Below, in pieces: positions 19,502-30,031 of a DNA stretch of 64,000 bases. Positions within the stretch are counted from its first letter, which is position 1. Each line of letters begins with the position of its first letter. The stretch is from positions 1 to 64,000 of the forward strand of contig NZ_QFWW01000020.1 of assembly GCF_003265345.1 (NCBI RefSeq), written 5' to 3'. A model generated the notes under the pieces. It ran no database searches. It was not told where the DNA came from and was given only the letters and a program-made list of their open reading frames with translations. Position numbers and translations under genes: made by a program. This stretch comes from Lentzea terrae (GTDB lineage: Bacteria; Actinomycetota; Actinomycetes; Mycobacteriales; Pseudonocardiaceae).

Positions 19502-20427
19502 AGTTCACCGAGCCCGACGCCGTCGACGAGATGAAGCGAACGTTGCTCGACGCCAGTGGCACGGGCGAGTGCTCGGACGAGATCGGGCAGCCGCTGGATC
19601 ACGGCGTCGACCGGCTGCTGCCGGAGTACGACGAGAAGCTGCAGCTGAAGCTGAACCCGACGCCCGGCGAGAAGCGCAAGGAGATCTGGGGCGTCCACTG
19701 GGGCAAGATCGAACGCGAGGCCGCCCGGCTGTCGGGGCTGGCAGCCGGTCTGGCCGACATCGCCCGCTGCGTGCGGGAGGGAGCGGACAAGATCCAGGAC
19801 TCCTGGGAGGGTGACGCGGCGGAAGCCTTCCAGGGCCGGGCCAAGCAACTGGTCGCCCACCTGAGCGAGTACAGCGCCTCGCTGCAGCACGCGGCGAAGG
19901 CGGTCGAGGAGGCCATGCACAGGTCGCGCGAGCTCTACGGCGGCGAGAACGGCTACCGCAGGTTCTGCGAGGACCTCTTCGAGTTCAAGAGCGTGCCCAA
20001 GACGCACGAGATCCACCGCGTCGACGGCTCGACGATCGGCGCGATCCCGTTGTGCGGGTTCACCTGTCACGCCGAGGAACCTGGCCAAGCCCAGATCGCC
20101 GAGATCCCCCTCGGGTACGACATCAGCGAGTACGGCCGCCGGGCCATGGCGTCCGCATACGCCACCAACAAGATCCTCACCGAGAAGTGGTACCGCTGGT
20201 ACGGCTGGGAGTGGGACGGCGCCAACCACGAGCAGGACATCAACACCGCGATGAAGGAGTCGCTGAACCAGGTCAGCCCGATCCCGGTGCTGATCAACCT
20301 CTGGTACACCGCGACAGAGGGCGTGAAGGCGACGATGTCCGAGAACTACCAGGCCGTGCTCGACCTGCTGGGGAAGCACACCGGCGCGGAGATGTTCCGC
20401 AAGCTGAAGCAGGACATGGGCGCGTGA
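19498..20427 (+). CDS. WXG100-domain protein with 150-aa C-terminal extension
   Basis: 309 aa. Residues about 60-150 are helical with the hallmark DSWEGDAAEAF (W-E-G turn) between two long helices, as in WXG100/LXG-type secreted effectors. The C-terminal ~150 residues (KWYRWYGWEWDGANHEQDIN, then QVSPIPVLINLWYTA) are rich in Trp and Tyr and resemble no family I recognise. It could be an export substrate with a small effector domain or a scaffold for its partners. It sits between two small genes with 4-bp overlaps on each side. Confidence 0.7.
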   Translation: MKFTEPDAVDEMKRTLLDASGTGECSDEIGQPLDHGVDRLLPEYDEKLQLKLNPTPGEKRKEIWGVHWGKIEREAARLSGLAAGLADIARCVREGADKIQDSWEGDAAEAFQGRAKQLVAHLSEYSASLQHAAKAVEEAMHRSRELYGGENGYRRFCEDLFEFKSVPKTHEIHRVDGSTIGAIPLCGFTCHAEEPGQAQIAEIPLGYDISEYGRRAMASAYATNKILTEKWYRWYGWEWDGANHEQDINTAMKESLNQVSPIPVLINLWYTATEGVKATMSENYQAVLDLLGKHTGAEMFRKLKQDMGA

Positions 20428-20642
20428 TCGACGACGCCGACCTGGCCCGCTTCCGCGCCCGCATCGCCGACGCGACCCAGCACGGGATGCGGTCGTTCGC
20501 GGCGTTGCGGGAACAGGCGACAGTGCTTGCCGCGCAAGGACGCGCGCCGGAGCAACGCGCGGAACGCCCCGCGCGCCGGCCTGTTCGCCGTCAGCCTGCG
20601 GAAGACGACGGCTACGAGGTTCGCCTCGAAGACAGTTGGTGA
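20424..20642 (+). CDS. Small basic protein, third gene of the WXG cassette
   Basis: 72 aa from a GTG that overlaps the previous stop (GTGA). The N-terminal half is helical (LARFRARIADATQHGMRSFA), and the C-terminal half is Arg/Pro-rich (RAERPARRPVRRQPAED) and ends in an acidic EVRLEDSW. No family is recognised. Coupling to the WXG gene suggests a chaperone, immunity-like or regulatory partner; this is inference from position only. A 17-bp hairpin begins within its stop codon. Confidence 0.6.
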   Translation: MIDDADLARFRARIADATQHGMRSFAALREQATVLAAQGRAPEQRAERPARRPVRRQPAEDDGYEVRLEDSW

Positions 20643-20676
20643 TCGCCCGGCTGGTCGCGGACCAGCCGGGCGATCA
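20640..20676. terminator. Strong terminator hairpin between WXG cassette and S8 protease
   Basis: Perfect 17-bp stem (TGATCGCCCGGCTGGTC and its complement) with a GCG loop, between convergent genes. It should stop transcription from both directions. Confidence 0.85.
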
Positions 20677-20686
20677 CGCCTGACGG

Positions 20687-22609
<1,923 letters not shown>

Positions 22610-22751
22610 AAACGCCCCTCTCATCCGAGACAAGCCTTGTGCAGGCGCACGGTGCGCCCGACGAGGAGGTCGTCGCAGGAGAGGTTTCGTAACCGGGAAA
22701 AGCGGGTATCGGCCCAAATGACTCCGTCGGGACCAGCAGGCCGCCCGCTGG

Positions 22752-24110
22752 TCAGATCACGAGGTCGAGCAAGAGCGTGAAGATCAGTCCGGTCACGGCC
22801 AGGATCGTCTCCATGATCGACCAGGTCTTGATGTTCTGCCCCACGGTGAGCCCGAAGTAGCCCTTCACCAACCAGAAACCGGCGTCGTTGACGTGGGAGA
22901 AGAACAGCGAACCGGCACCGATCGCCAGCACCAGCAGCGAGGTCTCGCCGGGCGACAGGGTGGTCACCAGCGGGGCGAGGATGCCGGACGCGGTGACGGT
23001 GGCGACGGTCGCCGAGCCGGTCGCCAGGCGGATGAGCACCGCGACGAGCCACGCGAGCAGCAGCACCGACATGCCGCTGCCGGCCACCCAGTCGGCGATC
23101 AGCTTGCCGATCCCGGTGTCGATCAGCGTCTGCTTGAAGCCACCGCCGGCGGCGACGATCAGCAGGATGCCGGCGATGGGCGGCAGACCGTCCTCAATGG
23201 ACTTGGCAACGGCTTTGAGGTCCATCTTCGCGCCGCGGCCGAGGGTGAACATCGCGACGATCACGGCGAGGAGCAGGGCGATCAGCGGTGCGCCGAGGAA
23301 GTCCAGCACGGTGCGCACGGTGTTGCCCTTGGCCAGGAAGATGTCGGCCAGCGCCTTGCCCATCATCAGCACCACGGGCAGCAGCACGGTGGCGAGCGTG
23401 ACGGCGAACGTCGGGCGCGGCCGTTCGGTGTCCTCGCGCGTCTCGGTGTCGAACAGGTCAGGCGCGGGTACGTCGACCCAGCGGGCGGCGAAGCGGGCGA
23501 ACAGCGGGCCCGCGATGGCGATGGTGGGCAGGGCGATCAGCACGCCCAGGCCGAGGGTGATGCCGAGGTCGGCCTTCAGTGCGGTGACCGCGACCAGCGG
23601 GCCGGGGTGCGGCGGCACCAGGCCGTGCATCGCCGACAGACCGGCCAGCGCCGGGATGCCCAGGCGGATCAACGACACCCCGGACCGGCGGGAGACCAGC
23701 AGGATCACCGGCATGATCAGCACCAGGCCGATCTCGAAGAACATCGGCAGGCCGATCAGCGCGCCGACCGCGGCCATGGCCCACGGCAGGGAGCGCGTGC
23801 TGGACCGACCGATGATCGTGTCCACAATGGAGTCCGCGCCACCGGAGTCGGCCAGCAGCTTGCCGAACATGGCGCCGAGCGCGATCAGGGTGCCCACACC
23901 GGCGGCGGTGTCGCCGAAACCCTTGGCGAACGACGCGATCGTCGCGTCCATGGGCAGGCCCGCGATCATCGCGACGAGCAGCGAGGAGATCGTCAGCCCG
24001 AGGAACGGGTGCACCCGGAACCGGGTGATCAGCAGGACCAGCAACGCGATGCCGACCAGTGCGGCCGGGATCAGCCGTCCGCTGGAGACGGCGGCGAGTG
24101 CGATGTTCAC
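22752..24110 (-). CDS. gntP: GntP-family gluconate:H+ symporter
   Basis: 452 aa from GTG, with about twelve hydrophobic segments. Family signatures include LIALGAMFGKLLADSGGAD, MHGLVPPHPGPLVAVTAL and FFSHVNDAGFWLVKGYFGL, the last two being diagnostic of GntP/GntT permeases. It imports gluconate or a related aldonate. It overlaps the gluconokinase gene by GTGA, so uptake and phosphorylation are co-expressed. The FadR-type regulator at 24751 is divergent and probably controls both. A small hairpin (22731-22753) overlaps its stop codon. Confidence 0.92.
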   Translation of the reverse strand: MNIALAAVSSGRLIPAALVGIALLVLLITRFRVHPFLGLTISSLLVAMIAGLPMDATIASFAKGFGDTAAGVGTLIALGAMFGKLLADSGGADSIVDTIIGRSSTRSLPWAMAAVGALIGLPMFFEIGLVLIMPVILLVSRRSGVSLIRLGIPALAGLSAMHGLVPPHPGPLVAVTALKADLGITLGLGVLIALPTIAIAGPLFARFAARWVDVPAPDLFDTETREDTERPRPTFAVTLATVLLPVVLMMGKALADIFLAKGNTVRTVLDFLGAPLIALLLAVIVAMFTLGRGAKMDLKAVAKSIEDGLPPIAGILLIVAAGGGFKQTLIDTGIGKLIADWVAGSGMSVLLLAWLVAVLIRLATGSATVATVTASGILAPLVTTLSPGETSLLVLAIGAGSLFFSHVNDAGFWLVKGYFGLTVGQNIKTWSIMETILAVTGLIFTLLLDLVI

Positions 24111-24607
24111 AGTTCCTCCACGGCGGCGTGCAGGTAGGCCTCGACGATCGAGTCGACGGGCTGGTCCAGGTCGATCGCGATCCCGTGCTCGTCGGGATCG
24201 AGCGGTTCGAGTGCGGCGTACTGGGTGGCGACCAGGCTGGCGGGCATGAAGTGCCCTGGTCGCCGGGCGACGCGCGAGCGCACCACGCCCTGGTCGCCGG
24301 CGAGGTGCACGAACCGCGTCGCAGGCGCGGCGGCGCGCAGCCGGTCGCGGTACTCGCGCTTGAGCGCCGAGCAGCTGACCACGCCACCGGTGGCCGCGTG
24401 CGTGGCGAGCCAGGTCCCGATCTCCGCCAGCCACGGGGCGCGGTCAGCGTCGTCGAGCGGGATGCCGGCCGCCATCTTGTCGATGTTGACCTGCGGGTGG
24501 AAGTCGTCGGCGTCGCCGAACGGGACGCGCAGCCGTTGGGCCAGGGCGGCGCCCACGGTCGTCTTGCCGGATCCGGACACGCCCATGACGGCGATGAGTT
24601 GCGGCAC
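24107..24607 (-). CDS. gntK: Gluconokinase
   Basis: 166 aa from GTG. P-loop GVSGSGKTTVG at residues 9-19, DADDFHP, KMAAGIPLDDADRAPWL and SCSALKREYRDRLR are the complete signature set of GntK-type gluconokinases. It phosphorylates D-gluconate to 6-phosphogluconate for the pentose-phosphate pathway in the cytosol. It is the first gene of the minus-strand gntK-gntP operon; the length is normal for the family. Confidence 0.95.
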   Translation of the reverse strand: MPQLIAVMGVSGSGKTTVGAALAQRLRVPFGDADDFHPQVNIDKMAAGIPLDDADRAPWLAEIGTWLATHAATGGVVSCSALKREYRDRLRAAAPATRFVHLAGDQGVVRSRVARRPGHFMPASLVATQYAALEPLDPDEHGIAIDLDQPVDSIVEAYLHAAVEEL

Positions 24608-24728
24608 GGCCCCTCCGTTGGGGTGCTAACGCTGCTTAGTGCGCAACATCCTGGGTTAATAATCTGCTTTTTACAAGCCTCGTCCGTTATTCGTCAGGTC
24701 TTAATCGGTCATGTGGCCACAGGTGGGC

Positions 24729-24743
24729 AATCATGGGATGATT
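24729..24743. promoter_or_regulatory. Candidate GntR operator
   Basis: Perfect palindrome AATCAT-GGG-ATGATT, 7 bp before the regulator start and in the divergent gntK/gntR promoter region. The size suits a FadR-subfamily dimer. Confidence 0.5.
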
Positions 24744-24750
24744 CGCGCTC

Positions 24751-25455
24751 GTGGTGGCCGAAGAGCAGCTCAAACGTGGTCTGCACGAGACCGTCCTTGA
24801 TCATCTGGGCACCCAGCTGAGCTCGGGCGAGATCCCCGCGGGCGAGGTGCTGCGCATCGAGGAGCTGGCCCAGCGCTACGAGGTCGGCCGCTCGGTGATC
24901 CGCGAGGCCGTGCGCGTGCTCGAGTCCATGGGCATGCTGACCACGCGTCGGCGGGTCGGGGTGACCGTGGCCGAGCAGGCGGCCTGGAACGTGCTGGACC
25001 CGCGCATCATCCGGTGGCGGCTGGACGGTCCCGGCCGGCAGGCGCAGCTGACCTCACTGGGCGAGCTGCGCGCGGGCGTCGAACCGGTGGCCGCGGCGTT
25101 GGCCGCGCAACGGGCCACGCCGGAACAGTGCGGCGTGATGACCGGCGCGGTGATGGACATGGCCGTGCACGGCAAGACCGGCGACCTGGAGGCCTACCTC
25201 CAGGCCGACCTGGTGTTCCACCGGACGTTGCTGGCCGCGTCGGGCAACGAGATGCTCGCGGCGCTGTCCGGCGTGACCGATGAGGTGCTCATAGGGCGCA
25301 CCCACCACGGCCTGATGCCGCACACCCCGAACCCGGTCGCCATCCGGCTGCACGCCGACGTCGCGCAGGCCATCCGGACCGGCGACTCAGCCGCGGCCGA
25401 GACCGCGATGCGCGAGATCATCACCGAGGCGACCGAGGCTCTCAACCACGACTGA
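24751..25455 (+). CDS. FadR-subfamily GntR regulator of the gluconate genes
   Basis: 234 aa. The N-terminal winged helix spans about 10-75 (GEIPAGEVLRIEELAQRYEV, SVIREAVRVLESMGMLTTRR). The C-terminal all-helical FCD domain includes LRAGVEPVAAALAA, DLVFHRTLLAASGNE and HADVAQAIRTGD, with the conserved metal or ligand D and H. Its position beside gntK-gntP indicates a gluconate- or phosphogluconate-responsive repressor. GTG 24751 and GTG 24754 are both possible starts; no ribosome-binding site is obvious. Its 3' end overlaps the DAHP synthase gene by 69 bp. Confidence 0.85.
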   Translation: MVAEEQLKRGLHETVLDHLGTQLSSGEIPAGEVLRIEELAQRYEVGRSVIREAVRVLESMGMLTTRRRVGVTVAEQAAWNVLDPRIIRWRLDGPGRQAQLTSLGELRAGVEPVAAALAAQRATPEQCGVMTGAVMDMAVHGKTGDLEAYLQADLVFHRTLLAASGNEMLAALSGVTDEVLIGRTHHGLMPHTPNPVAIRLHADVAQAIRTGDSAAAETAMREIITEATEALNHD

Positions 25456-26550
25456 CGCCTGCTCGTTGTTGAGCCGCGGGTCGCACAGCGACGTGTAGCG
25501 GCGCACGAGCGCGTTCTCGTCCGGCACGTTTGCGCCAACGCACTCCGTCACGTCCTCCCCCGCGAGTTCGAGGTGCAGGCCTCCCGGCCACTGACCCAGC
25601 TCGCGCAGAGTCTCGTGGAACGCCACCGCCTCGCCGGTGATGTCCTGGAGATGCCGGGTCTTGAGGCCGGTGCTGGTGATCCTCGTGTTGGCGTGCATGG
25701 GATCGCACATCCAGACGACCGGGTGGCCCGCTGCTCGGACCGCGCGCACCAAGGGAGGCAACAAGGTGCGGACGTCGTGCGTGCCGAGCCGGCTGATCAA
25801 CGTCAGCCTGCCCGGTTCCCGTTGCGGGTCGAGTCGCGCGCACAGGGCGACGACTTCTTCGGGGGTGGCCGCCGGACCGATCTTGCAGGCGACCGGGTTG
25901 GCGATGTTCGTGAGGAATTCGACGTGCGCGCCGTCGACGTCTCGGGTGCGCTCGCCGATCCACGGGAGGTGGGTGGACGCGAGATACCTGGTGCTTCCCT
26001 CGGTTCTGATGAGGGGCTCCTCGTAGTCCAGCAGCAAGGCCTCGTGGCTGACCCACATGCCGTTGTCCAACTCCGCCAGCACCGCGCGGGCCGTGTGATA
26101 GGCGGTGATCATCCGCCGGGCGTTCGGGATCCGTTGGACTGCAACGGGTTCCGGGCCGTTCACCGCTAGTCCGCGGAAGGTCGGCATGGTTCGGCCGTCG
26201 ATCACTTCCGTCGGTTCGGAGCGCGGTTTGGCGAACTGGCCGGCCAGTCGGCCGATCACGACCACGGGCGCGTGCCTGATCTGCTTCGACAGCGCGCCGA
26301 GGACGGCGTCTTTGGCGCGTGCGCCTCGGCGGGCTGCTATGCCGAACGGTTCGGCGCAGTCACCGCCCTGCAAGACGTACGCCTTGCCCGCGGCGACTTC
26401 GGCGAGCGCGCGCTTCAGCACGCGAATGTCCTTCGGCGAGGTGAGCGGCGGGGCGCTCGCGAGTTGTTGCCTGGCACGGGTGAGCTCGCAGGAGTCGGGC
26501 CAGTCGGGCTGGTGCGTGGCACGTTTGGTGAATGTCCGTGCCGCCGTCAT
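25387..26550 (-). CDS. Class II 3-deoxy-7-phosphoheptulonate (DAHP) synthase
   Basis: 387 aa. Class II (plant-type) signatures: VLQGGDCAEPF at about residue 58, VVVIGRLAGQFAKPRSEP, HEALLLDYEEPL, KIGPAATPEEV, VVWMCDPMHANT and LHLELAGEDVTEC. It condenses PEP with erythrose 4-phosphate to open the shikimate pathway. It is shorter than the Mycobacterium housekeeping enzyme (about 460 aa), lacking much of the N-terminal regulatory extension, as cluster-borne feedback-insensitive versions often do. It is coupled by ATGA to the lyase gene upstream, so it is a dedicated precursor-supply gene of this cluster. Its 3' end overlaps gntR. Confidence 0.93.
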   Translation of the reverse strand: MTAARTFTKRATHQPDWPDSCELTRARQQLASAPPLTSPKDIRVLKRALAEVAAGKAYVLQGGDCAEPFGIAARRGARAKDAVLGALSKQIRHAPVVVIGRLAGQFAKPRSEPTEVIDGRTMPTFRGLAVNGPEPVAVQRIPNARRMITAYHTARAVLAELDNGMWVSHEALLLDYEEPLIRTEGSTRYLASTHLPWIGERTRDVDGAHVEFLTNIANPVACKIGPAATPEEVVALCARLDPQREPGRLTLISRLGTHDVRTLLPPLVRAVRAAGHPVVWMCDPMHANTRITSTGLKTRHLQDITGEAVAFHETLRELGQWPGGLHLELAGEDVTECVGANVPDENALVRRYTSLCDPRLNNEQASVVVESLGRLGDDLAHRGLGRG

Positions 26551-27911
26551 CCGGTGCTCCCTGCGTGCAGGACGCGCTGCACCAGTTCGTCGGCCGCGCC
26601 GAGATAATCCGTGGGGTCGCACAGGCTCTTCAGCGTCGCCGCGTCCAGCACGTCCGTCTCCTGTGCCAACGCTTCGGCGAGGTCTTCGCCACGTCCGGCG
26701 GCCATCGCGACCGCACGCATCGCCGCCGTCTTTCCGAGGTGCGGAGTCAGTTGCGCGGACAGCCGTTCGGCCACGATCGCCCCTCGGGTGATCTCCAGGT
26801 TGGCCCGCATCCGCTCGGCGTGCACGCGCAGACCGGTGACCAGTTCCACCGCCGTGTGCGCGGCGCCACCCGCCAGCCGCAGACACTCCCGGAGCGGTTG
26901 CCACTCCGCGTGCCACGTGCCGCCCGGCCGCTCGTCCTCGGCGAGCATGCAGTGGGCGAGGCTTGATGCGAGGCCCGGCACCTGCAGCGCCGCGGACCGG
27001 ATGAGCGTGGCGAGACTGGGGTTCTGCTTCTGCGGCATCGCGGACGAGACCCCTTTGCCTGCGGCGGTCTGCTCGCTGAGCTCGCCGATCTCGGTGCGGC
27101 ACAACGACTGCACGTCGACCGCGATCTTCCCGAGCGCCCCGGTGAGCAACGCGCACCACCCGGCGGTGTCGACGATCGGCGTGCGCAGCACGTGCCACGG
27201 CACCACGGGCTCGGCCAACCCCGTCTCGTCGGCGTAGGCGGTGATCAGGCTCGCGGCGTAGTCGGCGGGCAGCCGGCCGAAGTGCATGCGCGCGTGCTCC
27301 AGGTAGGCCGCCATGGTTCCGGCCGCCCCGCCGATCTGCACGGGCAGACCGCGCTGGGTGAGGTGCCGCGCCCGGACGTCCACGGTCCGCGTCAGGTGCA
27401 GCCACCCGGCCGCCTTCAGCCCGAACGTCGTCGGCACCGCATGCTGAGTGAGCGTCCGGCCCGCCATGACCGTTTGGCGATGTTCGTCAGCCAGGTCCTC
27501 CAGCGCGGCGCACACCTTGGCGAGGTCCTGTCTGATGTGGACGACCGCCTGCGTGATGACCAGGCAACACGCCGTGTCCAGCACGTCCTGACTGGTGGAG
27601 CCGCGGTGAACGTACTCGGCGGCAACCGGGTCCACGGCAGCCACGCGTGCCGTCAACTCCTCGACCACGGCCACAACCGGATTCGCCGCGCCCCGCGACC
27701 GCGCGGCGATCGCGGCGATGTCGAGGCTCCCGTCCGCGGCGACCTCGGTGATCACCTGGGCGGCGGCCGCGGGAACGGTGCCGACCCTGGCCTGAGCGCG
27801 GGCCAGTCCGGCCTCGGCCGCGCACATGGCCCGCAGCCACGCCTCGTCGGAGGTGAGCGCCTCCACCGGGGTCGTGGCGCGCACCGGTGACAGCAATCCT
27901 GTGTCACGCAA
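26547..27911 (-). CDS. CMLE/adenylosuccinate-lyase superfamily enzyme, likely nitrosuccinate lyase
   Basis: 454 aa from TTG 27911 (ribosome-binding site GGAGATA). Superfamily signatures are present: STSQDVLDTACCL at about 100, TLTQHAVPTTFGLK at about 150, and the flexible loop SSAMPQKQNPSLA at about 280 with its catalytic Ser. It resembles 3-carboxymuconate cycloisomerases, but no protocatechuate-pathway gene adjoins it. Instead it lies between a class II DAHP synthase and a 631-aa FAD/NAD(P) monooxygenase. CreD-type enzymes (cremeomycin, also fosfazinomycin and triacsin pathways) are this family in exactly this partnership, eliminating nitrous acid from nitrosuccinate. The nitrosuccinate role is inferred from neighbours; the superfamily assignment is firm. 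Confidence 0.75.
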   Translation of the reverse strand: MRDTGLLSPVRATTPVEALTSDEAWLRAMCAAEAGLARAQARVGTVPAAAAQVITEVAADGSLDIAAIAARSRGAANPVVAVVEELTARVAAVDPVAAEYVHRGSTSQDVLDTACCLVITQAVVHIRQDLAKVCAALEDLADEHRQTVMAGRTLTQHAVPTTFGLKAAGWLHLTRTVDVRARHLTQRGLPVQIGGAAGTMAAYLEHARMHFGRLPADYAASLITAYADETGLAEPVVPWHVLRTPIVDTAGWCALLTGALGKIAVDVQSLCRTEIGELSEQTAAGKGVSSAMPQKQNPSLATLIRSAALQVPGLASSLAHCMLAEDERPGGTWHAEWQPLRECLRLAGGAAHTAVELVTGLRVHAERMRANLEITRGAIVAERLSAQLTPHLGKTAAMRAVAMAAGRGEDLAEALAQETDVLDAATLKSLCDPTDYLGAADELVQRVLHAGSTG

Positions 27912-27961
27912 GGGGTATCTCCATCCTGGACTTCGCGGGCAGGCGATGCGCTCGTCCCGGG

Positions 27962-29857
27962 TCACACAACGGACATCTCCACCCTCGACTTCGCCGGCAC
28001 GCACCGCGGACCGAGCACGGCCCGCGCGATGGCGTCCGCGTCACCCACGGTCGCCGACGCCGAGCAAGGCCGGATGCCCACCGCGGTCACCCAGTGCACC
28101 GACTCGGTCGGCACGCCCAGCGCGTAGAGCCCCTGGTGAGGCACTCCGTCGGCGGCGATCACCCTGGCCGGCCGGGGAGTCACGTCCAGTCCGCCCGTCT
28201 CCAGCACGCCGCCCTCGCCGTCCGGGACCCGGTGCGGTCGGCATCGGCCCGTCGAAAGCAGGCGGCGGAGCAGTTCGTCGTCGGTGGTGCGGACGTCGGG
28301 CGCCGGCATGCGCGCGTCGATCACCGTGCGGACGGGCAGCGGGTGCGGCATCAGGTCGGCGAGCGCGACGAAGGTGCCCGCGGCGTGGTCGGGTTCGGCT
28401 CGGGTGCCCGGGCCCAGGACGTCCAGCACGCCGGCGGAGATCAGCGCCGCCAGTTCCTCGATCCGTCGTGCGGGAGGGCCGATGGACAGGAACGCGTTGA
28501 GCGGGCTGAACCAGCGTTCCAGGTCGTCGCGGTGGGAACGGCCGTCGAGGCCGCCGTGGTCCACCACCGCGCGGATCTCGTTGCGCAGGTCGCGCAGGAC
28601 GTCGAGCGCCGCCTTGACCGGGCCGCGCACGTTGCCCTCGGCCGCCCTGGCGACGTCCTCGCGCAGGTAGGTCAGCAGCCAGGGGCGGAAGTCCGCCAGT
28701 GAGTCGAACCGGTCCACGGGGTGTTCGAGCCGCGTCCAGTCCCAGCGCTGGGTGATGCCGTACTCGTCCAGCACCGCCTCGCCGTCCGTGCTCGATCGGT
28801 ACCGCGCGGAGAACCTGGCCACCTCAAGAGGTTCGAGGCGTGCGGCCAGCGAGGTCGCGTAGTAGACGGTCTCGACCTCCTTCGCGATCAACGGCCACAG
28901 GTGGGCGCGGAAGTCGACCGGCGCGGACCGCAACGTCTGCACGACGTCTTCGGTCAGCACCGCGGGTCGGTGACGGCCGTGTGCGCCTTTCTGGTTCTCC
29001 CCTCTCGCGTGCAGCGGTACGCCTCGCCGCGACCCCGCGTACAACTGGGGCTCAAGACCGGACGGGTGGTAGCCGAGCACGCCGTCGCGACGCGCGAACC
29101 GTCCGCCTCTGCCGGTGGTCAGCGCGGCCAGGTGGTCGAAGAAGTTCAGGCCGAGCCCCAGCAGCAACGTGGGTTCGCCCGGCTCGATCGCGGTCAGGTC
29201 CGCGTCGGCGGGGTTGCCCGGCCGCACGTACCGCAGCCCGTGAGCTGCGGCGAACTCGCTGAACGAGCGCTCGCGGGCACCAGGGCGGGACGGCAGGTGC
29301 CCTTGCGCCAGCACGACCGCGGCAAGAGAGCTCAACACCTGCCCGTCGGCCAGCCGGACCGCGTCGTCAGTCACCTCGACCGCGCGCTGCCGGTGGTGGA
29401 CGATCCGCACCCCGACCGGTGCGGTTCGGACTATCTCTCGCAGCGCCCACACGAGGTAATGCCCGTAGAACGCGCGGGTGGCGTAGGAGTCGGGTCCGAG
29501 GCGCCTGGCCTCGCTCCGGATCGCGTCGTTCCCGTCGACGAGGCTCGCGGTGGAGGCCACCGATCTCGACCACTCGTAAAGCGACGGGCCGCGGCGCACC
29601 GGACCCTCCATGGGCACGCTCTCATCAGCGAAAACCGTGACCTGCGAACACACCGTGTTCATCAGGAAATCACTCGACTGACGAGTGTTCCAGACAGCTC
29701 CACAACCGTGTTCCGCAGGATCCACCACATGCACCACGAGTTCGTCACCAAGAACGACCGGCGACCAATTAGCGCACATTCTTTCAATCACGGACAGACC
29801 TCTCGGACCCATCCCGATTACAGCCAAACTGTGTTTATCCAAAATGGATTTACCCAA
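27962..29857 (-). CDS. FAD/NAD(P)-binding monooxygenase, likely aspartate N-oxygenase (CreE type)
   Basis: 631 aa from TTG (start uncertain, an in-frame TTG lies 15 bp further in). An N-terminal FAD motif AVIGMGPRGLSVIERM is followed by HGCGAVWNTRQSSDFLMNTV and a second dinucleotide site TLLLGLGLNFFDHLAAL near 245. This layout is the NAD_binding_9-like group of large flavoproteins. CreE/FzmM-type enzymes, which oxidise L-aspartate to nitrosuccinate with NADPH and O2, have this size and sit beside a CreD-type lyase as here (50-bp gap). The pair would supply nitrous acid for N-N bond formation. The start region is noticeably less GC-rich than its neighbours. Confidence 0.7.
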   Translation of the reverse strand: MGKSILDKHSLAVIGMGPRGLSVIERMCANWSPVVLGDELVVHVVDPAEHGCGAVWNTRQSSDFLMNTVCSQVTVFADESVPMEGPVRRGPSLYEWSRSVASTASLVDGNDAIRSEARRLGPDSYATRAFYGHYLVWALREIVRTAPVGVRIVHHRQRAVEVTDDAVRLADGQVLSSLAAVVLAQGHLPSRPGARERSFSEFAAAHGLRYVRPGNPADADLTAIEPGEPTLLLGLGLNFFDHLAALTTGRGGRFARRDGVLGYHPSGLEPQLYAGSRRGVPLHARGENQKGAHGRHRPAVLTEDVVQTLRSAPVDFRAHLWPLIAKEVETVYYATSLAARLEPLEVARFSARYRSSTDGEAVLDEYGITQRWDWTRLEHPVDRFDSLADFRPWLLTYLREDVARAAEGNVRGPVKAALDVLRDLRNEIRAVVDHGGLDGRSHRDDLERWFSPLNAFLSIGPPARRIEELAALISAGVLDVLGPGTRAEPDHAAGTFVALADLMPHPLPVRTVIDARMPAPDVRTTDDELLRRLLSTGRCRPHRVPDGEGGVLETGGLDVTPRPARVIAADGVPHQGLYALGVPTESVHWVTAVGIRPCSASATVGDADAIARAVLGPRCVPAKSRVEMSVV

Positions 29858-30031
29858 CTTCCAATACCGGCGAGCCGCCGATACTCCGCTGGCCGATGTT
29901 AGTTCGACGTGAAGTTAGCGCTCACAAGTTCGGTTGAACCCGCCTCTGCGTACGGCCGTATGAATCCGTATACGCGCTTTTCCGTCACGCCGAACGGAGC
30001 AGTCGCCGCGCAAAAGGAGGCATTCGGCCCG
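29858..30031. promoter_or_regulatory. Divergent promoter region of the PABA/nitrous-acid cluster
   Basis: 174 bp between the two arms of the cluster, relatively AT-rich. It contains a LacI-like partial palindrome GTTAGCGCTCAC (29914-29925), a perfect TACGGCCGTA (29951-29960) and a perfect CGTATACG (29967-29974). The ABM gene has a strong AAAGGAGG ribosome-binding site at 30014-30021. No -35/-10 pair could be assigned with confidence. Confidence 0.5.

Noticed and set aside
22888-24249. Large plus-strand frames opposite gntP/gntK
   Set aside because: They mirror the GntP and GntK genes and have no domains or ribosome-binding sites.
26547-27911. Housekeeping adenylosuccinate lyase or protocatechuate-pathway PcaB
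   Set aside because: No purine or beta-ketoadipate genes are adjacent; it is translationally coupled to DAHP synthase and lies beside a large FAD monooxygenase. The CreD-like role fits better but remains an inference.
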